From an uncultured Pseudomonadota bacterium (GTDB lineage Bacteria > Pseudomonadota > Gammaproteobacteria > Methylococcales > Methylomonadaceae), in contig CAIUWU010000208.1 of the NCBI GenBank assembly GCA_903902945.1, positions 1-6,546 of the forward strand: DNA of 6,546 nucleotides. Reading direction: 5' to 3'. Position numbers and translations under genes: made by a program. This document shows, one piece after another, positions 6,001 to 6,546 of this stretch (the stretch's first letter is position 1; each line of letters starts with the position of its first letter). The notes below the pieces were generated by a model that saw only the letters and a program-made list of their open reading frames with translations, made no database searches and was not told the origin of the DNA.

Positions 6001-6546
6001 GCTACACCTCGTAAAGGATGGGCGGTCAGACTGCCGCGGCCATCTTCGCTAATTTCGTCGTCACTGATTTTAAAGTTGCCCAGTTTCATGGTCAGGAAGC
6101 GGTCGAAATAGTCTTTCAGTTCGGTTTCGATGCTCAGATCGTATTCGGGTTTAACGATATGGGTGGTACCCCAGGTTACTTTCACCACTTCGCCGTCTTT
6201 CACCACCAGTTCGCCGTCTTTGAAGACATAGTCCGGTTTGCTGAACATCGCCTGACGGTCGGCATTTTCGGTATAGACGGTAATGTCGGCATGGTTACCG
6301 GTACTCAGCGCGCCACGGTCTTGCAAACCGATGATGCGGGCCGCACCGGCGCGCGTCATGATGGCGATTTCATTGAGGGTGTATTCACGGTCAATCGATG
6401 CCAGGGTGGTCATTTTCTGCGCTTCGGGATGTATCGTTGCCAGCATGTCGTTACGGAAGCTCTTATCCATCAACAAGCGAATCAGATGCGGATAGCTGGT
6501 AAACGGTGCGCCGTTAGGATGGTCGGTGGTCAGGAAAATACGCCAC
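5997..6546 (-). CDS. fhcA: formyltransferase/hydrolase complex subunit A, partial (N-terminus off the right edge)
   Basis: FhcA is the amidohydrolase-superfamily subunit of Fhc, related to archaeal FwdA/FmdA, which hydrolyses formylmethanofuran to formate and free cofactor. Only the C-terminal 182 residues are in the window, roughly a third of a protein of about 550. The frame stays open to the right edge. The fragment begins at WRIFLTTDHPNGAPFTSYP, where the TDHPNG motif contains the conserved active-site aspartate known from FwdA. It continues through MTRAGAARIIGLQDRGALSTGNHADITVY, the typical C-terminal part of amidohydrolases, where the chain returns to the small beta domain. A TTG within this frame at 6474-6476 is an internal Leu, not a start. 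The stop overlaps fhcD by four bases. fhcB would be expected upstream, outside the window, from the fhcB-A-D-C order known in methylotrophs. Confidence 0.96.
   Translation of the reverse strand, partial: WRIFLTTDHPNGAPFTSYPHLIRLLMDKSFRNDMLATIHPEAQKMTTLASIDREYTLNEIAIMTRAGAARIIGLQDRGALSTGNHADITVYTENADRQAMFSKPDYVFKDGELVVKDGEVVKVTWGTTHIVKPEYDLSIETELKDYFDRFLTMKLGNFKISDDEISEDGRGSLTAHPLRGVA

Overview
The window looks like chromosomal DNA of a gammaproteobacterial C1-utiliser, most likely a Methylococcales-type methanotroph. The right third carries fhcA, fhcD and fhcC, which encode the bacterial tetrahydromethanopterin/methanofuran-linked formaldehyde oxidation complex of methylotrophs. The left third carries a ClpB whose residue numbering can be overlaid on E. 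coli ClpB without a gap up to the second Walker A motif. The genus is an inference; no rRNA or other phylogenetic marker is present.

Layout from left to right. (1) 1-1934, minus: clpB, missing its C-terminal quarter at the left edge. (2) 1935-2146: a divergent intergenic region with a good sigma32-type promoter reading into clpB, an inverted repeat over its -35 box, and a large hairpin just before the next gene. (3) 2147-2350, plus: a 67-residue CspA-family cold-shock protein, closed by a textbook intrinsic terminator at 2376-2404. (4) 2487-3395, plus: an unrecognised four-helix membrane protein with one periplasmic c-type haem motif (CVMCH), with a perfect TATAAT just upstream. (5) 3392-4243, minus: a radical SAM protein whose stop codon overlaps the stop of the membrane protein. 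(6) 4251-4289: a 16-pair intercistronic hairpin. (7) 4295-5107, 5104-6000 and 5997 to the right edge, minus: fhcC, fhcD and the C-terminal third of fhcA, joined by 4-base ATGA overlaps.

How the genes work together. FhcA, FhcD and FhcC (with FhcB, expected beyond the right edge) form the formyltransferase/hydrolase complex, which moves the formyl group from tetrahydromethanopterin to a methanofuran-type cofactor and releases formate. The radical SAM gene follows in the same orientation and could be cotranscribed, so a role in C1 metabolism or cofactor synthesis is possible but unproven. ClpB and the cold-shock protein are a separate, divergently transcribed heat/cold stress pair. The haem-motif membrane protein is the least explained gene. 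No tRNA, rRNA, mobile element, CRISPR array or pseudogene was seen. No clearly novel multi-gene system is evident; the best leads are the membrane cytochrome-like protein, the fhc-linked radical SAM protein and the two large hairpins.
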